Assembly: GCF_900698975.1 (NCBI RefSeq)
Contig: NZ_LR217722.1
Coordinates: 381,217 to 445,216, forward strand
Reading direction: 5' to 3'
Source: Buchnera aphidicola (Cinara splendens)
GTDB lineage: Bacteria > Pseudomonadota > Gammaproteobacteria > Enterobacterales > Enterobacteriaceae
Length of the DNA stretch: 64,000 nt
In this document: positions 31,382 through 39,709 of the stretch, in pieces
Position numbering within the stretch: position 1 is the first letter of the stretch
Layout: each line of letters starts with the position of its first letter
The notes under the pieces: model-generated
The model's database searches: none
The model's input: only the letters and a program-made list of their open reading frames with translations
What the model was told of the DNA's origin: nothing
Program-made: the position numbers and the translations under genes

Positions 31382-32533
31382 ATGAATAAAACAAATACAC
31401 ATACATTACCATCAATTAGTTTATATATTCATATACCTTGGTGCATCAAAAAATGTCCATATTGCGATTTTCATTCATATCCACGATCAAGTAAAATTTC
31501 AGAAAAAAAATATATCAAACATATTCTTTATGATTTAAAAAATGATAAAAAAATAATTTCAAACCGAGTTATTCAGTCAATTTTTATTGGTGGAGGAACG
31601 CCCAGTTTATTAAAAAGTACATCAATATTATACTTATTATCTAAAATAAAGAAATTAATGTCTGTTTCAAAAAATATAGAAATTTCTATAGAGATTAATC
31701 CCGATATAGATAAAACAAAAAAAATATTAGAGTACTATAAAGCAGGTGTTAACAGATTTTCAATAGGAATCCAAACATTTAATTCTTCTTTATTAAAAAA
31801 AATAAACAGAAAATACGATAAAAAAAAAACAATGGAATTGATTGATTCTACTAAAAATTTTTCTAATAGAAATTTAAACATAGATTTGATGTACGGTCTT
31901 CCCGAGCAAACAGTTCAAAATGCTTTAGACGATTTATACCAGACTATTCTTATACAACCCGAACACATATCTTGGTATCAACTTAATATTGAGCCAAATA
32001 CTAAATTTTATATACAAAATGTATTACTGCCATCACTCCATACTATTAAAATTATGGCTACAAAAGGAAAAGAACTACTTCATAAGTATGGGTATATGCA
32101 ATACGAAATATCTTCTTACTCTAAAAAAAAAAAATATCAATGCCAACATAACCTTAATTACTGGAATTTTGGCGACTATATTGGCGTTGGATGCGGAGCT
32201 CATGGAAAAATAACTCAGTTAAACCAGAAAATAATCAGAACTATCAAAACTAAAAATGATATCATATATATGATAGGAAATTATCTTAAACAAAAATATT
32301 TTGTTCCAAAAAAAGATATTCCTATAGAATTCTTTTTAAATAAATTTAGACTACTACAACCTATTCAATATAAAGAATTTGAGAAAAAAACTTATATTAA
32401 AATCATAAAAATCAAAAAAAAAATAATTGTTGCCAAAAAAAAAGGATTTATTCAAGAAGATATGAATTCATGGATAGTTACTCCAAAAGGGAGAAATCAA
32501 TTAAATTCATTATTATCAATATTTTTAGAGTAA
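31382..32533 (+). CDS. hemW: Heme chaperone HemW (radical SAM, coproporphyrinogen oxidase-like)
   Basis: Radical SAM protein that binds and transfers heme. SISLYIHIPWCIKKCPYCDF holds the CxxxCxxC cluster (~res 22-29); it lacks the extra N-terminal residues of true HemN. GGGTPSLL, INPDIDKTK, GVNRFSIGIQTF and LMYGLPEQT follow in family order. 383 aa (E. coli 378). Formerly yggW; with yqgF, trmB and mutY it keeps the E. coli order with several genes deleted. Confidence 0.93.
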   Translation: MNKTNTHTLPSISLYIHIPWCIKKCPYCDFHSYPRSSKISEKKYIKHILYDLKNDKKIISNRVIQSIFIGGGTPSLLKSTSILYLLSKIKKLMSVSKNIEISIEINPDIDKTKKILEYYKAGVNRFSIGIQTFNSSLLKKINRKYDKKKTMELIDSTKNFSNRNLNIDLMYGLPEQTVQNALDDLYQTILIQPEHISWYQLNIEPNTKFYIQNVLLPSLHTIKIMATKGKELLHKYGYMQYEISSYSKKKKYQCQHNLNYWNFGDYIGVGCGAHGKITQLNQKIIRTIKTKNDIIYMIGNYLKQKYFVPKKDIPIEFFLNKFRLLQPIQYKEFEKKTYIKIIKIKKKIIVAKKKGFIQEDMNSWIVTPKGRNQLNSLLSIFLE

Positions 32534-32553
32534 CATTCTATTTTATTGGATAA

Positions 32554-33288
32554 TCATTCAACCTGCAATTTATATTTATAGTCAAAAATTCTATTATTCA
32601 ATAATAAAGCTCTTTTTTCAAATTTTGTTTGAACATACGTGCTAAATAAAGTAAAAATAGTATTTTTTCCTAACAAACATTTAAATTTGGAATGTTGTGA
32701 CATTAAATAACATATTTTAGAAGAATACAGTACACAATCCGTAATAATATGTATAAAACCACCAAAAACAATTTTTTTTTCCATTAATTTAATAAAAAAA
32801 TTGTTCACTAATCTTCTTTTATGATGTTTACTTTTAAACCAAGGATCAGGAAAAAAAATTTGCATCATATTAATAGTATTATCTGGAATCATATAAAATA
32901 AAACTTCAACAATATCATGAAATATAATACGTATATTAGATACTTGAAATATATTAGCATACTGTATAGCTGAAAAAATACTCCTTGGATATACTTCCAC
33001 TCCAATAAAATTTATATGCGGATTACTAATAGCTTTTTCTATAAACAGTTTACCATCACCAAAACCAACATCTATAATATATGGCTGATCATTAGAAAAA
33101 AAAATAGAATAATCTAAAAAGACACATTTATTAAAATCAATACCATATATTTTCCAATATTTTAACACATACTCTTTTTTTTTTTGACTAATACATCTTC
33201 TTCTTATTATATAACTTTTAATTAAAGACAAATTATTTTTATTTTTTTTGTTATTTTTGTCAAAAATATCATCTATTAAAATAGTCAT
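32554..33288 (-). CDS. trmB: tRNA (guanine-N7-)-methyltransferase
   Basis: SAM-dependent methylation of G46 in tRNA variable loops. SAM motif IIDVGFGDGKLFIEKA (~res 70-85), FIGVEVYPRS, and catalytic/tRNA region FFPDPWFKSKHHKRRLV (~res 143-159; E. coli FFPDPWHKARHNKRRIV). 244 aa (E. coli 239). Divergent from mutY, as in E. coli trmB/mutY. Confidence 0.95.
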   Translation of the reverse strand: MTILIDDIFDKNNKKNKNNLSLIKSYIIRRRCISQKKKEYVLKYWKIYGIDFNKCVFLDYSIFFSNDQPYIIDVGFGDGKLFIEKAISNPHINFIGVEVYPRSIFSAIQYANIFQVSNIRIIFHDIVEVLFYMIPDNTINMMQIFFPDPWFKSKHHKRRLVNNFFIKLMEKKIVFGGFIHIITDCVLYSSKICYLMSQHSKFKCLLGKNTIFTLFSTYVQTKFEKRALLLNNRIFDYKYKLQVE

Positions 33289-33414
33289 TTTACCTCCAAG
33301 AAAATAAATAAATTTATTTAAAATATCTATTAAACAAAATTTTTTTAAAAAAAATTATCTTTAAAATTTATATATAAATTATTAACTATATTTAAAAATT
33401 TAATTAGGATCAGC

Positions 33415-34713
33415 ATGGTTTTTTCACAAAAAATACTAAATTGGTTTCATGTATACGGAAGGAAAAATTTACCTTGGCATAAAAAAAATATTTATCAAAT
33501 CTGGATATCTGAAATTATGCTACAACAAACTCAAGTGAAAACTGTAATTCCTTATTTTAAAAAATTTATAAAAAAATTTCCTACCATAAGATCTTTAGCT
33601 AATTCTAGTATAAATGAAATTTTATATTTATGGAGTGGTTTAGGATATTACCAAAGGGCTCATCGTATACATCAAACAGCAATACTAATTTGCAAAATTT
33701 ATCATGGAATTTTTCCTGATAATATTCATGAAATAAATAAATTACCTGGAATTGGAGAATCTACAGCAGGAGCAATATTATCTTTTGCATACAATTTCAG
33801 ATATGCGGTTTTAGATAGTAATGTAAAACGTATATTAACACGATATCATTCTATTGATATAAATAACATCAATAAAAAAAAACTAAACAAAAAACTATGG
33901 AATTTAATCTATCAGCATCTCCCTATTCATCAATCTAGTAAGTTCAATCAAGCCATGATGGACATTGGATCATTTATTTGTACTAATAAAAAACCTAATT
34001 GTTTAATTTGTCCTTTAAATAGTTTATGCCAATACTATATTCATAGCATGCATTTTACAAAAAAAAAACCAAAAAAAAAAAAAAATCAAATAGGAATATT
34101 ATTTTCAATAATACAATATAAAAATTCATATTTTTTGATTCAATTAAAAAATATATCCATATGGAAAAAACTTTTTTATTTTCCTTTAACATCTTTTCTA
34201 ATATCAAAAAAAAAATGGGAAAAAACAAAAAAAGATTCAAATATAGTAATTCGTCCATTTATACATTATATCAGTAATATAAAATTACATATTTTTTCAC
34301 AAATAATAACAATCAAAAAAAAAAATATATATAATAATATAATACAAAAAAAAATATGGTATAATATCTTTAATCCTCAAAAAATCGGCATCCCATCTCC
34401 CATAAAAAAAATATTCATTTCACTACAAAAAAAAGTAATAAAAAATATGAAAAAAAAATATACACGCACAATTTTTTGTTCTTTTTTAAAAAAAAAAGCA
34501 GAAGGATTAGAATATCCATTTTTTCCAGGAAAAACAGGACAAAAAATTTATCAAGAAATTTCTAAAAAAGCATGGTCTTTTTGGTTAATTCAGCAAACTA
34601 AAATCATAAATGAAAAAAAATTAAATATGTTTTTAGAAAAAGATAGAACTTACATAAAAAGAAAAATGAAAAACTTTTTATTTCATAAAAAAAAATTAAC
34701 ATTTAAAAATTAA
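33415..34713 (+). CDS. mutY: MutY-YggX fusion reading frame (adenine DNA glycosylase + Fe(II)-trafficking protein)
   Basis: Residues ~1-341 are adenine glycosylase MutY, which removes A mispaired with 8-oxoG: EIMLQQTQVKTVIPYF (catalytic Glu), LPGIGESTAGAILSFAY (HhH), LDSNVKRILTR (catalytic Asp), the Fe-S ligands in CTNKKPNCLICPLNSLC, and a NUDIX-like C-terminal domain ending WYNIFNPQKIGIPSPIKKIF. Residues ~345-432 are YggX, an iron-trafficking/oxidative-protection protein: MKKKYTRTIFCSFLKKKAEG, ISKKAWSFWL and INEKKLNMFL match E. coli YggX, including its Cys7. E. coli has these as adjacent separate genes. One A fewer in the A8 run 34427-34434 would give CAA AAA AAG TAA TAA and end MutY there; YggX could then start at ATG 34447, which lacks a clear Shine-Dalgarno. 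Confidence 0.9.
   Translation: MVFSQKILNWFHVYGRKNLPWHKKNIYQIWISEIMLQQTQVKTVIPYFKKFIKKFPTIRSLANSSINEILYLWSGLGYYQRAHRIHQTAILICKIYHGIFPDNIHEINKLPGIGESTAGAILSFAYNFRYAVLDSNVKRILTRYHSIDINNINKKKLNKKLWNLIYQHLPIHQSSKFNQAMMDIGSFICTNKKPNCLICPLNSLCQYYIHSMHFTKKKPKKKKNQIGILFSIIQYKNSYFLIQLKNISIWKKLFYFPLTSFLISKKKWEKTKKDSNIVIRPFIHYISNIKLHIFSQIITIKKKNIYNNIIQKKIWYNIFNPQKIGIPSPIKKIFISLQKKVIKNMKKKYTRTIFCSFLKKKAEGLEYPFFPGKTGQKIYQEISKKAWSFWLIQQTKIINEKKLNMFLEKDRTYIKRKMKNFLFHKKKLTFKN
34447..34713 (+). CDS. yggX: YggX domain / possible separately translated YggX (probable Fe(2+)-trafficking protein)
   Basis: The 3' 267 bp of the mutY frame encode a complete YggX of 88 aa (E. coli 91): RTIFCSFLKKKAEGLEYPFF, GQKIYQEISKKAWSFW and INEKKLNMFL. 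The ATG at 34447 is in frame with mutY, so no frameshift is needed; translation could be as a MutY fusion, by internal initiation, or both. YggX protects labile Fe-S clusters in enterobacteria, and MutY itself is an Fe-S enzyme. Confidence 0.75.
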   Translation: MKKKYTRTIFCSFLKKKAEGLEYPFFPGKTGQKIYQEISKKAWSFWLIQQTKIINEKKLNMFLEKDRTYIKRKMKNFLFHKKKLTFKN

Positions 34714-34764
34714 GCATTTATATGTAAAAAATATTACATTTATATAATTTAAAAAAAAACAAAA

Positions 34765-36210
34765 TCAATTTAAAAAAATATTTTTAATGTCATATATGAC
34801 TTGTTTTGTATACATAATTAACTGTTTTAACAAAAATAAATTTTCTTTTTTGACGTGTAATTGTAAATTTTTAATGTTATTAATATATTGATTAATAAAA
34901 ACAGAATTAAATTTATGTTGACAATATTTTTTCCAGTGATTTTTTTCTCTATTATTTAATAAATAAGTAAAATTACGTGCTTTTATGCGAAAAAAAATCT
35001 CCCCGACTCGATTATCAATAAATTTAGGATACCAATTTATCCATTTTAACGGGCATCTCTTATGCAGCAACAAAAACAATAGCTTATCTTCTGAAAAAAA
35101 GAAATTATTATATAACATTAAATCTACATCATGAACAATTTTTTTTGGAGTTTCATGAGAAAAAAAAGATATAATCCAATTTTTAATTAATGCATTATTT
35201 TGTAATAAAAAAAAATTTTTTTGACATCTAATATAATTTATTTGAATCCTATTACAATCACATGGAGACAAAGAGTTATAAGAAAATAAAAGTGGTGATT
35301 TATTCAAATAAATAACTTTAATTCCACAATCAAATAAATTTTTTGTGGTTATTTTATGAGATTTAATATGTGAATACAAATAGAATATTTTTTTCAAACA
35401 TATTGATAAATCTATCAAAATAAAAGAATTTTTGTAATTTGGATGAGATCCTACAATCATAACGCAGCCTAAATTACTATTTTTAGAACCAAAATAACTG
35501 GATAAATAAAAAAAAGGTTTATTATAATTTCTAAAAATAAATGATAATATATATTTTTTATGAGATATTTTATATAAAAATAAAAAAAATTTTTTATTTT
35601 TTTTATATAAATGTTTTGCTATTAAAATAGTTGCTAAAACATCTGAACATGCATCATGAGTATTCAAATGTGTAATTTTATTTAGTTTCGTAATATCAAA
35701 CAATTTAAAACTAACTATCCCTTTAGTATCACTAGGCCAAAGCATGGTTTTAGGGTGAAAAATATAAAATGCACGTAAAACATTTAATATATCCCAGGTA
35801 AAATTACCATTTTTCCAACTCCATTCATATGGATCAAGTAAATTTCTATAGAAAAGATTACGAGTCATTAGATTATCAAAATTAATATTATTATATCCTA
35901 TAATACATATATTTTTTTGGGAAAAAATTTTATAAATTTTTTTAGCAAAAAAATATTCATTAACTCCATGTGTTTTAGTATATTGTGGTAATATTTTGGT
36001 AACTAAAATAGATTTAGGATCAGGCAAATAATCTAGAGGAGGATAGCAAAAAAAAATTTTTTTTTTACCAAAATATTTAAATTTACTATCTACTTCTATA
36101 CTACAAAACTGAGAAATCTTATCTAGAGATACATTTGTTCCAAAAGTTTCATAATCATAAAATACTAAAGTTTTTTTGAAAATATAATTATTACTGTTTT
36201 TTTTACACAT
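34765..36210 (-). CDS. sbcB: Exodeoxyribonuclease I
   Basis: 3'-5' ssDNA exonuclease used in mismatch repair and recombination. DEDD exonuclease core: FYDYETFGTNVSLDKISQF (~res 17-35, first Asp/Glu), YNNINFDNLMTRNLFYRNL (second Asp), HDACSDVLATI (third/fourth acidic site; E. coli HDAMADVYATI). SH3-like and C-terminal helical domains follow; SHPNYKNSFILIDLS. 481 aa (E. coli 475). Convergent with the mutY-yggX frame. Confidence 0.95.
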   Translation of the reverse strand: MCKKNSNNYIFKKTLVFYDYETFGTNVSLDKISQFCSIEVDSKFKYFGKKKIFFCYPPLDYLPDPKSILVTKILPQYTKTHGVNEYFFAKKIYKIFSQKNICIIGYNNINFDNLMTRNLFYRNLLDPYEWSWKNGNFTWDILNVLRAFYIFHPKTMLWPSDTKGIVSFKLFDITKLNKITHLNTHDACSDVLATILIAKHLYKKNKKFFLFLYKISHKKYILSFIFRNYNKPFFYLSSYFGSKNSNLGCVMIVGSHPNYKNSFILIDLSICLKKIFYLYSHIKSHKITTKNLFDCGIKVIYLNKSPLLFSYNSLSPCDCNRIQINYIRCQKNFFLLQNNALIKNWIISFFSHETPKKIVHDVDLMLYNNFFFSEDKLLFLLLHKRCPLKWINWYPKFIDNRVGEIFFRIKARNFTYLLNNREKNHWKKYCQHKFNSVFINQYINNIKNLQLHVKKENLFLLKQLIMYTKQVIYDIKNIFLN

Positions 36211-36234
36211 AAAATATATATTTTAAAAGATAAA

Positions 36235-36273
<39 letters not shown>

Positions 36274-36311
36274 AAATTAATATTTATTTTTGTAAAATAA
36301 AATTATGAATT

Positions 36312-36384
36312 CTCCCCTGACTGGACTCGAACCAGTGACATACGGATTAACAGTCCGCCGTTCTACCAACTGAACTACAGAGGA
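36312..36384 (-). tRNA. tRNA-Asn (GTT)
   Basis: Reads TCCTCTG at the 5' end, anticodon loop CTGTTAA (GTT) and T-arm CTGGTTCGAGTCCAG; nearly identical to E. coli asnT. Discriminator G; CCA not encoded. The acceptor 3' strand CAGGGGA gives one G-U pair where E. coli has A-U. Confidence 0.96.
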
Positions 36385-36564
36385 ATATGTTTAATATATA
36401 TCATATGAAAAATTATATGTCAATTAATAATATTAATATTTATTTATATTATATTAAAAAAATTAAAAAATAATTAACTTTAAAAAAAATATAGATTAGT
36501 GCTTTAAATTGTTCTATAATACATTATTAAAATTAATTTTTTAAAATATAAGTAATTTTTTATA

Positions 36565-36637
36565 GGCCCTTTAGCTCAGTGGTTAGAGCACACGACTCAT
36601 AATCGTTTGGTCGCTGGTTCAAATCCAGCAAGGGCCA
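36565..36637 (+). tRNA. tRNA-Ile2 (CAT, lysidine type; reads AUA)
   Basis: Anticodon is CAT, but the body (GGCCCTTTAGCTCAGTGGTT..., CGACTCATAATCG, GGTCGCTGG) matches E. coli ileX/ileY rather than a methionine tRNA. The C34 is therefore expected to be converted to lysidine by TilS, encoded elsewhere. AUA codons are abundant in these genes, so this tRNA carries a heavy load. CCA not encoded. Confidence 0.9.
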
Positions 36638-36717
36638 TATCTTGTAAGAATTTAAATTTAAAATAAATAATTTTTAAAATATTTAAATTATCTCTATATG
36701 TATAGACATTAATAAAA

Positions 36718-37128
36718 TTATATATATAAAAATTTTATTTTTTTATTCGGAACAATTGATAATTGAGCAATTTTATCACCAGGATTAATATAAAAATTTT
36801 TTTTACTACAATTCCATAAAGATATTTTTAGTTCAAAAAAATCAAAAAAATCCATAAAATTAAATGGGTTTCCTATTATTATGGGATATTTATTATTTAT
36901 AGTAGTAATAGGTTCAATAACAACACGAACTGTTTTATCCATAACCTGTATAAAAAGTCCTGTTGAAATTAATGTTGTTTTTTTAGAAAACAGACATATC
37001 TTATGTTGAAGATAAGCCCTTAAAAAAAAACCTGATAAACCATTACATAAATATTCCGGAAAATTAAAACTTTTTTTAATACTTGGATCTATGAATTTAA
37101 CATTTATAATTAATACATTTATACACAT
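36718..37128 (-). CDS. dut: Degenerate dUTPase-like protein
   Basis: dUTPase hydrolyses dUTP to dUMP and keeps uracil out of DNA. The fold is recognisable over VKFIDPSIKKSFNFPEY, LISTGLFIQ, IIIGN, LKISLWN and FYINPGDKIAQLSIVPNKKI (E. coli IQPGERIAQMIFVPVVQA). However motif 2 (E. coli PRSGLG) reads PITTIN, motif 3 (IDSDYQG) reads MDFFDFF, keeping the first Asp but not the Tyr, motif 1 is altered, and motif 5 (RGEGGFGHSG) is absent because the protein stops at ~136 aa (E. coli 152). The start is ATG 37128; an open extension upstream overlaps rplI and is ignored. Probably inactive, yet the frame is intact. Confidence 0.8.
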   Translation of the reverse strand: MCINVLIINVKFIDPSIKKSFNFPEYLCNGLSGFFLRAYLQHKICLFSKKTTLISTGLFIQVMDKTVRVVIEPITTINNKYPIIIGNPFNFMDFFDFFELKISLWNCSKKNFYINPGDKIAQLSIVPNKKIKFLYI

Positions 37129-37156
37129 AAAACAAAACCTACAATTTAAAAAATTT

Positions 37157-37606
37157 TTATATCGATAAAATTGATACTTGAATTTCAGTAGAAATATTTT
37201 TATACGGAGAAAATATAATGGTATGAACACCTAAATATCGTAATAATCCGTTCGGTAATTTTATTTCATTTTTAGAAACTAAGAAACCGATTTCTGATAA
37301 AGTTTTTGTGATATCTTTGATACCAATAGAACCAAATATTTTATTTTTTTTACTAGATTTCATAAAAAAAACAATAGAACCCATCAACTTAATAGCATTA
37401 ACTCTTTCAATAGCTTTATGTATTTTGTTAGATTCTTTTTCTTCAGCATATATTCTATTTTGTTCAAAAATTTTAATATTTTTCTCAGTAGCTAATAATG
37501 CTTGTGAAGTAGGTATTAAATAATTTCTAGCGTATCCTTTTTTTACAGAAATTAATTGGCCTTTTTTTCCTATATTGTTGATAGTATTCAATAAAATAAT
37601 TTTCAT
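37157..37606 (-). CDS. rplI: 50S ribosomal protein L9
   Basis: L1-stalk-base protein with two domains and a long connecting helix. Starts MKIILLNTINNIGKKGQLIS, then VKKGYARNYLIPTSQALLAT (rRNA-binding domain); C-terminal domain has GSIGIKDITKTL. 149 aa, as in E. coli. Last of rpsF-rpsR-rplI. Confidence 0.96.
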   Translation of the reverse strand: MKIILLNTINNIGKKGQLISVKKGYARNYLIPTSQALLATEKNIKIFEQNRIYAEEKESNKIHKAIERVNAIKLMGSIVFFMKSSKKNKIFGSIGIKDITKTLSEIGFLVSKNEIKLPNGLLRYLGVHTIIFSPYKNISTEIQVSILSI

Positions 37607-37666
37607 GTAGTATAAACACCTTAAGTATCATTTAAAATCATCACAAAAGAATACTATTTTGATATT

Positions 37667-37894
37667 CTAATGATGTTGATCAGTATATGGAATCAAACTA
37701 ATAAATCGTGCTCTTTTAATTGCACGAGATAATTGTCTTTGATACTTTGCTTTTGTACCTGTAATACGACTTGGAACTATTTTTCCATTCTCAGTAATAT
37801 AATTTTTTAAAGTTTCTATATCTTTATAATCTATATATTTAACTCCTTCTGCAGTAAAACGACAAAATTTTCTGCGACGAAAATAACGAACCAT
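37667..37894 (-). CDS. rpsR: 30S ribosomal protein S18
   Basis: Platform protein paired with S6. [20 protein letters not shown] and [20 protein letters not shown] identify it. 75 aa, as in E. coli. In E. coli priB lies between rpsF and rpsR; here the 69-bp gap has no room for it. Confidence 0.97.
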   Translation of the reverse strand: MVRYFRRRKFCRFTAEGVKYIDYKDIETLKNYITENGKIVPSRITGTKAKYQRQLSRAIKRARFISLIPYTDQHH

Positions 37895-37963
37895 AATATA
37901 CTACCCTCCTATACTTTATACACATAAACATAATTTTTATTATTAATTTTTATATTTCAAAAA

Positions 37964-38356
37964 TTAAATGTGATTTTTATTAATAAAATACTTTTTATGA
38001 TTATTTTTAGTAGATATCACTTCTTTTTTACTATTTTCTTGATTTCGTAAAATAGGAGACATATCTGTGTGTGCTTTATTGCATACAAGAATTAAATTAC
38101 GAATAATTTTAGAATTAAATTTAAAATGATTTTCTAAATATTTCATACATTCAATAGATACTTCAATATTCATTAAAACATAATTTGCTTTCTGTAACTT
38201 ATTTATAGAATATGATAAAACACGCTGTCCCCAATTTTCTGAACGATGTATAGTTCCAGATTTAGACAATATAATCTTAGTATAAAAATCAATAACATGC
38301 GAAATTTTTTCATTTTTATCTGGATAAATCATTAGAATAATTTCATAGTGACGCAC
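37964..38356 (-). CDS. rpsF: 30S ribosomal protein S6
   Basis: Partner of S18 on the platform. MRHYEIILMIYPDKNEKISH at the start, then GTIHRSENWGQRVLSYSINK and LQKANYVLMNIE. 130 aa (E. coli 131-135), with a Lys/Asn-rich tail. A 248-bp spacer to miaA holds no visible gene and probably the operon promoter. Confidence 0.96.
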   Translation of the reverse strand: MRHYEIILMIYPDKNEKISHVIDFYTKIILSKSGTIHRSENWGQRVLSYSINKLQKANYVLMNIEVSIECMKYLENHFKFNSKIIRNLILVCNKAHTDMSPILRNQENSKKEVISTKNNHKKYFINKNHI

Positions 38357-38604
38357 AAATAAAACTCCTTTTTAAGATATAGATAACCATCTTTAAATAT
38401 TTTTTAAAAAAAATAGTTTTACTTTAAAATATCTTTGTATATAAAATGTAAAATACTATGTTCTTTTTACATTAAAAATATCTCATTATATTAACATAAT
38501 TATATTCATGAAAAATATAGTTTTTTAAAAAAAGTTATATTTAATATTCATTAAATCGTAAAATAATATTTTATTTTTTAATAAAAAATAATATAGTTAT
38601 ACGT

Positions 38605-39549
38605 TTAGTCATTTAACTCATATAATAATATTTTTTGAATTTTTTTCATTAATACATCTATCTTATTATCTGGTATTAAAGTAATATCTGTCCAATTATT
38701 TAACCAAGTTAATTGACGTTTAACTAATTGATAAGTAGATTTGAGTGTGTTATTAATCATTTCTTGATATGTACATTTATTTTGTATATATAACCACATC
38801 TGCTTATAACCAATACTATTAATAGACGGAAGAGAAAGATTTAAATTTTTATTTTCATATAAATTACGTACTTCTTGCTCAAAACCACATTCTAACATAT
38901 AGTAAAAACGCTGTACTATTTTTTCATATAGAATACTTTTTTTAAAAGGAATTAATCCAAACTGAAAAATTTTATAAGGTAATTTCTGATTAACAGACTT
39001 AATTAATGTACTTCGAGGACAACCACCTGAAACAAAAAAGATTTCAACAGCACGTAAAACTCGCTGAATATCATTTATATGAATTCGTTCACTAGAATTT
39101 TTATCAATTTTTTTTAAAACATCAAACAATTTTTTTTTCTCTCCTAAACACATATTATTAAAAATATAATTTCTAATAATAGGATTAGATGGCGGTAAAT
39201 CAGAAAATCCGTTGAGTAATGTTTTAAAATAAAACATAGTTCCTCCTACTAAAAGAGGAATTTTTCCTAATTTCAAAATATTTTCTATTTCTTCTATAGC
39301 GTCTCTATAAAAATCAGCAGATGAATAAATTTCTTGAGGTTTTAAAATATTAATTAACTTATATATATTTTTTTGTAAATCTTGTTTAAGCGGTTTATCA
39401 GTTCCAATATCTAATCCTTTATATACCAATTTAGAATCTACACTTAATAACTCTATAATGGAAAAATTTTTTTTTATTTGAAGAGCAACTGCACTCTTAC
39501 CTATAGCTGTCGGACCCATCAAAAAAAATATCATTGGTTTATTATTCAT
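38605..39549 (-). CDS. miaA: tRNA dimethylallyltransferase
   Basis: Adds dimethylallyl to A37 of tRNAs reading UNN codons. P-loop GPTAIGKSAVALQI (~res 12-25), SVDSKLVYKGLDIGTDKP (substrate threshold region; E. coli SVDSALIYKGMDIGTAKP), LVGGTMFYFKTLLNG, DIQRVLRAVEI and QLTWLNNW. 314 aa (E. coli 316). Confidence 0.96.
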   Translation of the reverse strand: MNNKPMIFFLMGPTAIGKSAVALQIKKNFSIIELLSVDSKLVYKGLDIGTDKPLKQDLQKNIYKLINILKPQEIYSSADFYRDAIEEIENILKLGKIPLLVGGTMFYFKTLLNGFSDLPPSNPIIRNYIFNNMCLGEKKKLFDVLKKIDKNSSERIHINDIQRVLRAVEIFFVSGGCPRSTLIKSVNQKLPYKIFQFGLIPFKKSILYEKIVQRFYYMLECGFEQEVRNLYENKNLNLSLPSINSIGYKQMWLYIQNKCTYQEMINNTLKSTYQLVKRQLTWLNNWTDITLIPDNKIDVLMKKIQKILLYELND

Positions 39550-39709
39550 TATTTATTATCAATTATAAAAATATATATCCTTTATAGTTTGCAAAAAGAA
39601 CATGAAAAAATTTTTTATATACAATATATATATTATCATATATATAATTATATTTATATATCAATACAGAATAGCATAAAAAATTTTTAATATTGATTTA
39701 ATAATCAAG

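Noticed and set aside
36565-36637. tRNA-Met
   Set aside because: Anticodon CAT alone suggests Met, but the body matches the lysidine-modified tRNA-Ile2 of E. coli.
37129-37230. 34-codon N-terminal extension of dut
   Set aside because: Overlaps the rplI coding region; dUTPase similarity begins at the ATG at 37128.
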